Source: Collybia mongolica (taxonomy: Eukaryota; Basidiomycota; Agaricomycetes; Agaricales; Clitocybaceae). Taken from it: a DNA stretch of 64,000 nt. This document shows positions 10,236 to 20,973 of this stretch, piece by piece. Every line of letters begins with the position of its first letter. The first letter of the stretch is position 1. The notes under the pieces are model-generated. The model was given only the letters and a program-made list of their open reading frames with translations. It did not search any database and was not told the origin of the DNA. The position numbers and the translations under genes were made by a program. The stretch covers positions 4,030,001 through 4,094,000 of the forward strand of contig JAAXNY010000005.1 of NCBI GenBank assembly GCA_013420905.1, read 5' to 3'.

Positions 10236-13200
10236 ATGGTCTTCGTCTCGTCAATGATTGTGCTTCTTCTCTTTTTCTTTCATTTTAGCAAGGCCCAGTC
10301 GGGGGTGGGTTCGATCGTTCGGTCAGTTCGTCTTACCCGTGGAGGCCAAGAGCTGCGTTTGAACGAACCAACGGTTCTGTTAGGTGTAGGTGATACCGTT
10401 GTCGGTACGCGTCCGAGTATTGTTCCGACTTCATAGTGACAATTATTGGACTTGTACAGCTGACTTTGGTACCATGGCTTCCGGACTGACCTTGCTCGAC
10501 GTCTCGTCCGTCGCTGCGGATGTTCAGATCGAAGTCAGATATTCGGAGCTATTCGCGTAAATCTAATCATCTCAAAAAAGTTTTCTTGAGCTTAAACCGG
10601 TGGATTTAATAGGGGTCTTGATAACGCTAATGGGGACGGGCCGTACCTCTTTGCCGCAGAACTTGCGAACTCATACCGGGTCCAAACGTTTGCGGTCGAA
10701 AAAGCGGGACTCCTGAAGTCCTTTATGGTTCAAGGTGCCCAGCGATGGATGTCCATCCGCCTCATCCGCGGCACCCGTGTTACGTTCTCATCTTTGGGAG
10801 TGGAGTCAACTACCGACACGACCCCGGTAAGCTACCTTATCATTCCAGACCTTTTCCACCATTAGTGACAGGTGATTCTGGCCCCAAGGTCGACGACCTC
10901 CCGGGCACGTTTTCGTGCAGTAACGAAAACTGGACAAGGCTCTTTGCATTAGGACCTAGAGCGACTCAGCACGCATGTGTTAGGGCCGGTACTCAGCCTT
11001 CCACATGGGAAATTGCAGGAGAGGAAGGCGCTTTTATACGTGGTCAGAGGCCAGCGAGGACGTGGGAGTTGTTGGGGAAACTCCCTACTCACTACAATGT
11101 CTCGTTTCAAACAAAGATCGCAAGAGGAGGTAGTGGATGGGTGGCTGACGCTAGCTTTGGGAACACTGCGACATGGTGTACGTATGAGCCTAGTCACAGC
11201 CGTTTTATGTTTGACAGGGGCCTTTCGGTTCCAGTCTTCCTTACAGGTATTTTACCGCCGGAAACTACTTTTGCGAACCACAACTCGACTCTCCTGCCTG
11301 CCAATACGCTGGTTGTCGGACATGGATTCGACATCGTCAACCAAACCACACTCCCTGCCTTCAAATTTGAGAGCGTGCTAGTTCCTTTGGTTCGATCTTC
11401 TTCCCTGAGTTACACTTTGTGATTTACGTCTAGCTGCAGGAAGTCAAGGAGAACACCTGGATAAACATCACAACCACTGTCGAGAACTTCGAAGTATATA
11501 CCGTCTTCATCAACGACGAGCGCGCACTCGTGTTCAACATCTCCGATTTCCCGTTCGTGTCGACACGGGGTGGTGATCGTTCGATAGGGTTTGGCGGATG
11601 GCAAGACCAGGATGCGTTTTACCGAAATGTACGAGTATACAACAGCACCGGTGAGATATACTCCAGGACGATGCTAGAACCTGGGATACAGGCGGAGTAC
11701 GGTGTCGCGGCCAATCGGTTCGAGTGAGTGGTGACGACGTTAATATATGGTTTTTGCTAATAGTCATTTGCTCAGCGTTTGCGTACGTTCATATGGTTCG
11801 TACTCTGGTTACTGTTAACTTCCTCAATAGCTGGACGGAGGTAAGCGCGACCGGATGGTTTGGACAGGGGACTTCTTCTTGGGTGGCCGAACGATACTGG
11901 TCTCGACCGATGCGACTGAGTATATTCGAGGAACAGTAGATTTCGCCTTCAATGACGCAGGAAGTCTCTCTTCACTTCCCATCAATGGGATTATGGGGCT
12001 CGATGGAAGCAGTCGGGAGGTCGACCACCCAAATCCTGGGCTGAACGATTATGACATAGATTTGTTGAATTCGATCTGGGACTACTACTGGGCGTGAGTG
12101 TTTTCGAACTTCTCGTCGCCGTTGTGATAAACTCTCTACACAGGACTGGTGACAGCCAGTTTTCCACCACCCGCTGGGCCAACATCACCGCCGCCGTAGA
12201 CTTTATACTCTCCTTTGTTAACCCAACGACTAATCTCTGGGCTCCAAGATCAGTTTTCAAAGGGTCTACAAATGGGACCGCCACATCATCTATGCTCTCA
12301 TACTGCCTCAACAACATGGCCGTGCTTGGGGACCTCGCAGGAGACCATGTTACGGCGCAGAAGTATCGAGCCCAGGCACGGGCGACAGCCGAAGCGGTCA
12401 ATTCCCTCCTGTGGGATCCCACAACAGGCCATTACCGCAATTCGCTCACAAACCCCAAATTCGCATATATCGACATGGCATGGTCGATAATTTCAAACGT
12501 CAGCTCCGTGGAGCGCGCCCGGTCCCAGCTAAATAAGCTTCCAGGGCTCGAGTTCCATACCGGCTATCTGGAGGACACGGATGTTGTGGGGAGCACAGAT
12601 ACGCGCCTCGCTCCTTACCTTTCGGGCTTTCTGCTCGAGAGTTTGCTCCAGATAGGTGCGACGAAGGAGGCGAAGTTCCTTCTGGACGGTTTATTTTCTG
12701 CCATGGCGGCGAACACGCCGGACTTCAGTGGGGGCTCATGGGAATATGTGGTCAGTCGACTTTACATATCTGGAATAACCTTTCCTTGATTTTTTATGAA
12801 AGTTGCCGGATCGGTCTCCCGGATTTGGGCTGTTCACTTCGCTTGATCATCCTTGAGGTTCTGGCGCTACACCGGCGCTCAGCCGCTACGCTCTGGGTTG
12901 GTTTTTCCCTCACGTAGATGTCTTCATCTATGCTCACCACCCATAAAGGAATCACGGCACAATCACCCGGCTTCGCAACCTGGTTGTTTAGACCGCTTGA
13001 TTTTGGTCTGCGTCATGCCCGAGGAACGGTACCCACCCTCCTTGGATCCATCAGAGCAGAGTGGGCAATCGACCCTGCAACTGACAAATAGACGATGAAA
13101 GTCGCCGCACCCGCCGGGACCACCGGTGTTGTTATTCCTTTCAGAAAAGGGGATTGGTTTGTAGATGGTGAGAGGAGAGTTGTTGATGAAGGACTGAATG

Positions 13201-13238
13201 TCCAGGGCGGGAAGGAGGTCTGGTTAGTGCAACTTTAG
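10236..13238 (+). pseudogene. Alpha-L-rhamnosidase-like (GH78, six-hairpin) gene with two premature stops
   Basis: Family role: secreted enzymes that remove L-rhamnose from plant glycans. The start at 10236 gives a hydrophobic signal peptide ending near FSKAQSG. Spliced exons yield a beta-rich N-terminal part with STWEIAGEEGAFIRGQ and GDRSIGFGGWQDQDA, then the catalytic block CLDGGKRDRMVWTGD. That block is built across a 7-nt exon (11776-11782). The (alpha/alpha)6 barrel follows with NSIWDYYWATGD, NLWAP and FHTGYLEDTD. After an intron the sequence reads SPGFGLFTSLDHP, then TGA (12854-12856) where the family normally has Trp, then GSGATPALSRYALG in the same frame. A second stop, TAG at 13089-13091, interrupts the C-terminal beta domain before TMKVAAPAG. 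Conserved sequence continues to the final stop at 13238. The rest of the frame and its splice sites are preserved, so inactivation looks recent. Sequencing error or stop-codon editing are alternatives. Confidence 0.8.
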
Positions 13239-14840
13239 GTTGCGCATTCGAAATTTTTCGCATTGTTCCTGTCATGTCGAATGTATAGCGATGCATTAAT
13301 CGGTATATTTTATACGTTCAAGTAAGCCTATCGAGGATGAAGCTCAGTAAAAAATAAAGTCAAACTTTAGTTGCAAGTTTTGACATCACCCAAACATAAT
13401 GGTCAAGAGCCAGCCCAAAGTAGTCAAAAATCATTCATTTCCTCCCAGATGGCTAAATACACATTGAAAGGTACCAAAATCATGAGTTTGAATTACCATT
13501 TTCATTGAGTCTTGTATGACTTCTTGTTGACTTTGTCATTACTGCTGACTTTACACTGACTAAGCATGACTTTATTTTTTACTGAGGATGAAGATCGTGA
13601 TGAGGACTTTTTACGGGTATGAGGACATTGGCATAGCATACTCCACCCTAAACTATGGAAGTGATTGTTCCCTGGAAGATTTGGGAGACCCACATTGCTT
13701 TTTCCATCACGTTCCCCGTCCGAAGGCGTGTGATCCTCGACATGTAATTTAGAAATGTGTTTGGAGTCAAACGTTACACAAGGGAGCCCCCCTGATCCGA
13801 CTTGACCTGCGTTTGGCGAGAAAACTTCTCCGTGAAACGAGATCCTATCACGTCGCATGATCTGAGGAGTTGTTGTGTTGATTCGATAAGCGTCCCACCG
13901 CGCGAGAGGTCCCCGTTTGCTGGTAGCTTAATTAACAACAAGATTCCAGGAATAGGTGAACGAACATGCGGGCATCTTCTTTCCCAGACGCGTGGGTCAA
14001 AGGGAGTAATACCTACAGGGCTTCGGATTGGTGCGAAGGACTTACGAGGTGGATGGCCTCGAGGTTATCTGGTGATGGTGGATGGCGCAGATAAGATAAT
14101 CCGTTGACAGTATATGTTCGGCCACAATACGATTCCCGACAATTGATGTGGGGTACGCGAGGCAAAGTGCGGAGTATCGCAGAAGATGTCCTAAAAACAA
14201 GACCTGCAGGTTTGATGGTCTAAATAATTGCATGTGGTCGGCAAAGTTAGAATAGATTATTGTTGTCTTGCTATTCGGTTCCGGGGCAACCGGGAGGCAT
14301 CAAGCATAAATTGAGTTATGGGCGGTGCGTATTGGCCCATGAAGAAACATCAGAATGAGATCTCGGTAGCCTGGGGATCCCTTTTACTAGGAAGGAGCCT
14401 GAGAGGGTCCACGAGTGGCGTATCAAGCCATATGGATAAGATTTGGCGACACTTCATCCAAGAAAAAGGGTCATCACGAGTTGGAGAAGATCAACAGATA
14501 GTTCGTGAGCTGGAACAATCGAATATGTACTCCACAGTCTCGAACATTCTGAAGACAATTCCTCACGATCATGCCGGTTCTGACAGAAATGATTTTCGAG
14601 TCCATTAAAGAAGTTTGGTCCAGTATTCGAACGACAGAAAGGGCGAAGGCTGCAAGTCGCGCCAACTGGGCGTCTTCCTGAGATTGAAAGTGGCTTTCGC
14701 CAGTTAGTATAGGATTTTGAGGAAAGAAAAGCGTAAAGGAAGAATTCAAGTGAGAATAAGCAAAGTCTAACCGTGGGAATTATTTACAAAACCTTTGAAA
14801 TTTGGTTTTGACGTGACAGACACTCACGTCCCCACCAAAA
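13239..14840. other. 1.6-kb region without a supported gene
   Basis: Short open frames occur on both strands, for example 13502-13858 (-) and 14474-14749 (-). None shows a recognisable motif, and I could not build a multi-exon model. It may contain a fast-evolving small gene, but I cannot support one. Confidence 0.4.
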
Positions 14841-15531
14841 ATGTCGCAAGCCGTAGGCAATGTACGTCGACCAAGCTATTATTCTCATTCATGTTGCTCT
14901 AGCTGAAGGGAAAAATAGACAGCTCTCGCGTATGCTCGAGTATGGCACCATGTCGACGCTTCCGACCGTATTTTGGGAAAGCTCGCGGAAAGAATCGCGC
15001 TTGTTCTTATGGGAAAGCACAAGCCCATATATGATCCTAGTGGTGAGTAGTGGACTTATGACGAGTTCAAAACCAAATGTAATCATACAATTTTTGGTTG
15101 GTAGTTGACTGCGGCGACTATGTTATTGTAACTAATTCTAGAAATGTCAAGGTGACTGGGAGGAAGGCGGAGCAGCTACTCTTCCGAAAGCATTCCATGT
15201 ATCCTGGTGGCCTGAAGGAGACGCCATACAGAGATATGATGTCGGACAAGCCTGATGAGGTGCGTTGCAAGTGGCACTATTACTGTAAATGCCTGCCAAT
15301 GTGCGACTATAGATCATCCGCCATGCAGTCTCTGGAATGTTGCCCAAAAATAAGCTGCGCGACCGTCGACTGGAACGGTTAAAAATATTCCCTTCCTACA
15401 ACATGGGTGTCCTCGGGGGAAACATTCTTAGGAGTTGGGACGATGGAACACTCCCGCCAGATTGGGATCCCACGAAACCCACTACGACAATGTCTTTACA
15501 AAAGAACTGGAGAGCTGAAACCCCCTCATAA
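14841..15531 (+). CDS. MRPL23: Mitochondrial large-subunit ribosomal protein uL13m
   Basis: Component of the mitochondrial 54S ribosomal subunit. Four exons are read: 14841-14861 encodes MSQAVGN, and after an intron ending at 14918 the protein continues [20 protein letters not shown]. Later joins give the family blocks [42 protein letters not shown] and [19 protein letters not shown]. The order and spacing match uL13. The fungal mitochondrial C-terminal extension after NMGVLGG continues through a Trp/Pro-rich stretch to the stop at 15531. A separate transit peptide is not obvious, as is common for this protein. The next gene follows in the same direction. Confidence 0.9.
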
Positions 15532-15960
15532 TCATCACTGTATATCCTCTTAATACACTCACGATTTTCTTTACTTCGACTCGAACCTGTGAATAATTTT
15601 AATTGAGGCGCTTGCGCGTAGACAAAGGAAAATGCACGCGTGGCGGTTCGTATGGTCTGAGGCACCTTTATTTTGGGATCGTTTTCTCTTGGAATTTTGG
15701 TTCAAAATACCTACATCCTTGACCTCAACTGAGTTCTTGTAAATGTGAATCTGTCGGTTATGAGCCATTTGTTTGGTTCCCAGGGGACCACCAATCCAAA
15801 ACATACCCGATGTAATATCGGGACCCACAACCTCTCAAGTACCGTCACAGCATGAACGCGGCGAGTTTCGTTTAACCACCTCTTTTCTTCATTCAACATA
15901 CCGAAGGACTAACTCCAGGCTAACCCTTACTCGTACTCAACAACTTCTAAACCCCGTATC
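15532..15960. other. Intergenic region uL13m to NTF2-like gene
   Basis: 429 bp between two genes on the same strand, so 3' UTR plus promoter. The only open frames are short and antisense, without recognisable features. Confidence 0.5.
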
Positions 15961-18140
15961 ATGTTTAGCAAGACCAACAGACGATCTGACTGGTACCGGC
16001 GGCCCGAGACCCTGCAAATGAGCAGCCACCGGGAAGATCAGCAGCCTAACGAAGCTATAGTTAAGCGCCACATTGTTGCACCGCCAACAATACTATCGAC
16101 ATCGATACCCAAGCCGCACAACTATTATGGACAAGGAATGGATATTTCGTGGAGGGGTAAGGGTCACAGTGCTCGGGGCGGATGGACACAAGTCGCGACG
16201 CGCGGGAAGAAGCGCGGGCGAGGTGGTTATGACTCGGGTAGAGGTGGTGGATGGCGCAGGAACGATACTATTCAACATCGTTCGACGTTCAATCCCCAAG
16301 GTGCTGTCGTCGGCCCCAGTTTTCCCTCGGAACAGGTTCAGCCCCCGTTCACGACGAAACCTCTCAGAAGTAAACGATCCACCTCACCCGCCAGAGACTT
16401 GCTATTACGAGCAGACACACTTGGCACGTTGATTGGACGATCCGAAGCACGCGTCGCTGTAGAGCCTTCGAGGTTCAGGCCTCCGTTACCCACGAGACCG
16501 AGGTCCCAGGGGATACCCGCCCCGACCCTTCCCAATCTGAACCCACCAACATATATCCCACCACGGTCTCTTGTTTCCGGCCCTCCCCTTCAGCCAGTGG
16601 TACCGTCCAAATCTCCGACGCCCCCATTCAAACGCCAGAAGGTCGACCATGCCCCGGATTCGCACCCTCCTATCAAAACCGAGGTTTTCGAAGGCCAAGA
16701 AAAGCTTTTCGTGGCTCGATCACCACCGGCACCACCTATAAAACACGAAGAACGAACCCCAACCCCTCTAGCAACCCCAGAGCGTCGCCTAATTACTGAG
16801 TCGTGCAGCTTCTACCCTCTCCCGGAGAACTGCCACAAAATCAACCCAGATTACAGACAGAATCGGCACGCACTGTTCAGTCGGGAATACAACCTCCTCA
16901 AAAGCCTTGGTCTCAGAAAAACGAAGGTCCTATTTCGGTCGGTCCCCCTTTTGAACCATCTCTAGGATTATCTGACATGTCATACAGGGAAGATGGAATG
17001 GTGATTGAATGGACAAGCTCCACTCCTGTGTGGTCAGATACTTTGCGTCCTGAGCCTTCAAATTTGCCACTTATGATGGAGGCGGCATTTCGAGCGAATA
17101 GTAAGAGTGCTGCTTCCAAACGCAAATCTACAACACCCAGGCGATCAGTCAGTCGCGGTGTTGACCAACGTCTGAGCAACGACGTAGACATCTCGTCTTT
17201 ATCTGCTAGACCTCCCTCCTCTCAGAGAGAGCTACCCTCACAGAAGCCTGTATCATCGTCTGTCCCCCCTTTATCTCGCCGAAAACTACTCCCACTCCCC
17301 CCTCCTAAACAAGAGTTGGCCATCACTCCCAACCCCACCACGGACACACCCACCGCAGCAACGAATTTCAGGCCAGAGGCAGGCCCATCGGCCACGAGCC
17401 CAGGACCGAGCCAAGCCCCGCAGCATGAAGAACGAGGCGCACCGACAAGAGCTTGGGCTGCGGAAGAACTCGCCGAAATCGAGTCTCTAGCAATAGGTTA
17501 TCTGCAACGGTTGGTCGTTGTACCCTTCCTGACCTTGGCGTCTAATAAGGTGAATTGTCAGATATATTCGGATATTCGACATGGAGAGGTCACACCTCCA
17601 AGGTGGTTATGCAGATGATGCTATACTTTCTATGCGAATATGTCGCTCCACAGAAGCCGTCCGAGCCGCTGGGACTCTCTACCAGTCCGACTCGCGGTTC
17701 GTGCAAGGACCCAATCCGATCAGCGAAACCTTGATATCCCTGGGCCCACTCAAGTTCTGCCCGTGTGGGGTAGCGGGGAAGGTGCTGTATGATGCCGTAT
17801 CACTTAATTCGGAATCGGGCGGCAGTATCTTGCTCACAGTTCACGGAGAAGTGGCTAGCGAACCCCCAGACACGAACTCTCACCTTCACCAGACCACGGC
17901 GGACACATTTTCGATTACCCAAAGTTTTATCTTGCAGCGAAACTGGGACAAGGACAGGTGAGCTGACTTATTGATGACTAACGATGACGGGACTGATATT
18001 CTTCCTGTAGGACGGAAATGTGGCCTCTTCAGGCTACTTCTCATCAAATGGTGCTAAGACAGATCACTGGAGTGGGACCAGGGTTGCTCTCGATAACTGA
18101 GCCAACGTCTTTCGAAGACGAGTTCCCGTGGCTGTCTTGA
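15961..18140 (+). CDS. NTF2-like domain protein with RGG-rich N-terminus
   Basis: Four exons: 15961-16937, 16988 to about 17511, then two more ending at the stop at 18140. The N-terminal third is basic and Gly/Arg-rich (RGKGHSARGG, RGKKRGRGGYDSGRGGG), as in RNA-binding proteins. A long Pro/Ser-rich disordered region follows. In the middle sits a compact block, FYPLPENC...FSREYNLLKSLGLRKTK, that runs across an intron into FREDGMVIEW. The C-terminal 150 residues look like an NTF2 fold: YLQRYIRIFDMER, DDAILSMRICRS, FVQGPNPISETLISLGP and SILLTVHGEV. NTF2-like domains occur in mRNA export factors, but no leucine-rich or UBA domain is visible, so it is not a plain Mex67. A role in RNA transport is only an inference. 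Confidence 0.65.
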
Positions 18141-18627
18141 GGTTTGTTTTGATTTTTGATTTTAAATATCCAATAGGATAGAGTAGAGTATAGGAATATA
18201 TTGGATGGCCAAACGGAACATGTATTGTATTGTAGTCAAACGGAATGCTTCTCCCATCTGCACACAGACTTGCCTTGCTCTTGTGATCCTAGCGAATCGA
18301 CCCTGTACGAATATGACGCAGATTATATTGCCCAGATCAGTCTAGATGTATTAAAGTCGCCGTAGATAACGTGGGACACTCCGAGGAACGGGTCGTAGAT
18401 AGTGGCAAGAAACATATAGGTCCAACGTGACTGCGTGTAGGTGGGAGAATGTGGGTCGATCATGAGAAAGACAGTGCAAGATATGGGTTTGGTAACTTAA
18501 TGCCCTGGCCGAGGTGAGGTACCTCGTTCCTATTCAGTCGTCTAGTACTTTAATTGGCCAATGACGCCGGGTCTCTGATTGCCTCTCAGTTTCATTTATG
18601 GCAAGATCTTCCGTCCGCAGAAGTGCC
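18141..18627. other. Convergent 3' region
   Basis: 487 bp between the ends of two converging genes. I see only AT-rich, presumably 3' UTR, sequence here. Confidence 0.5.
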
Positions 18628-19751
18628 TTAATCGGAGTCGTTGCTAGACTCGTCATCACCGGAACTTACTTCCCCATCGTCTTCACCTAAAACCGAGTGA
18701 GACCGCATTACAGAGGCCGAAAAAGGTACGAAGACAAACCTTCTATCTCCCCATCTTCCTCTGTTTCACTTGGTACATCAGGATCTCTGACACTCGTGCC
18801 CATAAGAGTTTCGTCATGATCTCTGGATGAATCTGGATCGTCTGTATCGGCCTCCGCATTCGCCATGCTTTGTTCCCAGCCGTCGGGTACGCGAATCTCC
18901 ATTAACTGATTTACGTGTTCCTGCAGCAGCATCCCTTTCGATTCGTTAGTTTGGAACCGTAGTATTACTAGTAAAAAATACTCACCAATAACCATCAGGG
19001 CGGAACCTTCGAAAACTTTGTACATGTCCTTCCTGTAAATCACCTTACCACCTTTGAGCCTTCCACCCCTCCTGGGTTTCTCAACTGGTATGGCCTCCCC
19101 ATCCCCTGATGCGTCATGTGGGTCCAACTCGGGTGACGCGGAGGCAGCCTCTTTCTCCTCTTGAATACTCAACAGTTTTCGCCGTTTTTTGTCCTCACGA
19201 TACTCCTTAGATGCATTGTAGAGCTGTCCCCTCTCATTATAATACTGGCTCGCAAAATAATGGATAGATTTGAGAAGGTCCTATAAAGAGATGTATTGGA
19301 TGAAAAGTGGAGCCGGGCCCGGTGAAAGAAAAAAAAAAATTACAGAAGATGGTAGCGGCTGTGTACCTGGCTGGGCTGGCGTGTCTGGCGTTTCAAGGAA
19401 ATCAAAGTCGTGAACAAACTTTTGGCGCTTTGCAGCCCTCTCGTCGCGTTTCCTGTAACTGGTCGTCGCCTTGGCTTTACCTTTACCTTTTCCTTTGCGA
19501 CCCAGATCCGCTGTTTCGCCCACTCCCAAACTAACGACCTCCCCGTCTGTTTCCTCCCTGACTCTCCTGTACCTTCCAATAGTCCCTAAACCGCCTGCGT
19601 CGCGTGCGATCCAATTACCCCTAGAATCTTGGATCGATGTCCGTGACGTGCGTGGCCTCAAGTTCCTGGAGCTTTGCTCGACGCGAGACCCATCAGGATG
19701 TATACGTAGACTTGAATAATCGTAAACGGTATGGCGACGACGCCCTGGCAT
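18628..19751 (-). CDS. Conserved-looking nuclear-type protein, function not recognised
   Basis: Four exons are read. Exon 1 starts at the ATG at 19751 and is Arg/Gly/Lys-rich, with KGKGKGKAK and KRDERAAKRQK, which are plausible nuclear localisation signals. A donor at 19343 (GTAATT, phase 0) joins to DLLKSIHYFASQYYNERGQ and a basic helix. An acidic Ser/Pro stretch leads to YRKDMYKVFEGSALMVIG, which after an intron continues with MLLQEHVNQLME. The tail is strongly acidic (EDGEIEG, then GEDDGEVSSGDDE) and ends at the stop at 18628. The two helical blocks look conserved and the rest low-complexity. This mix of basic and acidic disorder suggests a nuclear factor, perhaps in transcription or chromatin. 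I considered an RNA polymerase I factor such as Rrn9 but cannot support it. Confidence 0.55.
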
Positions 19752-20973
19752 GACCGAGTCTTTTGCAACTCAGCGACTCGAAACAAGTCAACTTGACATT
19801 TCTGTGTTTGGTTAGGCTTTTGATTGTCTCTCGGCCCGGATTTGCCGCCCCTTTTTCCGAGTTTCCTCGACAACGCGGAGCTGCTGAAAATCACTACATA
19901 ACGAAACAAGTAGGTGGCCTTGGCTCAGTCCTGGAGGTACCGTGGAAGACCATTGCGCAGGGATGAAACAAAACACGTTACTGCCCACATGCACCCGCAT
20001 CTAGAGCAGCGGCCCGGTCACAACTTGAAGGATCATCCTGATTATGCTCATTTAAATATATCATCTGCTCATATGATGATATCATACCGCCCGATGCTCG
20101 CAGTGCAATTTTACTAAGCCGGGAAAGTAAAATTTCTGCTTGCCTCCAGGGTGGATCATGTTGATTGTTTAGTTTAGTGAAGCGAGGAGGTCAATCTATC
20201 TATAGTATCATTTTTCAACCTCCTACCGCCAGTGGCGCAGGGGTGTAAAGTTTACCCTCCCTTCCATTACCACTCGAAATTCACCGATGACAGCGGGAGG
20301 CCTTCATCTAAGTCGTAAATGATGAGGGAGGGGTTTAAAAATTGAGTTGACCACGCCCAGTCAGTACCAGGTTGGAATACAGAGGCAAGATGGTCCTAAT
20401 CCCGCCATCGCCCCAGTGTTTTTTTTTTTTGGATAAAGTGTCGTAGCATCTCCAACAATCTGCCCATGTCTAATATCTTCAATCACCTTATTTTTAATTT
20501 TGCATCAACAGTGGTGCCGTCGCTTGATCTCCGCCGGTTATTGATAACGGCAAGGAACGAGATAAGTAAGCATGTTGTCAAAAATTGCGTCCCTGCCAAC
20601 GGAGTGGAAAATTGAAAAGCCATCACCAACTAACACTTAATTATATATTGTTTCATTTCTTCCCTGGAGATTCAGCAAGTTCGGAGCCGCAAAGGGTCCT
20701 AGCGCTGACAAATAAATGTAGACAGTTTTGACAGCGCACTGGTAAATCCATAAATATTTTCCTGAAGAGATATAGATCAAAAAATGCCCAACGAAATTAT
20801 GAGCCCTTCGGCGTCCGAGTCAGGACTAAACCTCCACTTTCCACCATAATCGCGATCATGATCGGTGGCATTAACATAAGATTCTACGAGATTAGATTGG
20901 GGGGTGACATCACGTGAACGCAATCATGAAATCTTTCGCTGATTAGGGCTGAATCTCTTCAAAACCAAACCTG
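19752..20973. other. 1.2-kb divergent intergenic region
   Basis: Promoter space between the divergent 18628-19751 gene (-) and EMW1 (+). It is AT-rich with a T run near 20420-20430. No RNA gene or conserved frame was recognised. Confidence 0.45.

Noticed and set aside
13502..13858. Minus-strand 118-codon open frame with a true ATG
   Set aside because: No motif, no splice context linking it to neighbours, and the region shows no other coding signal.
14474..14749. Minus-strand open frame upstream of uL13m
   Set aside because: It has no upstream ATG in frame (it starts with TTG) and I could not join it to further exons.
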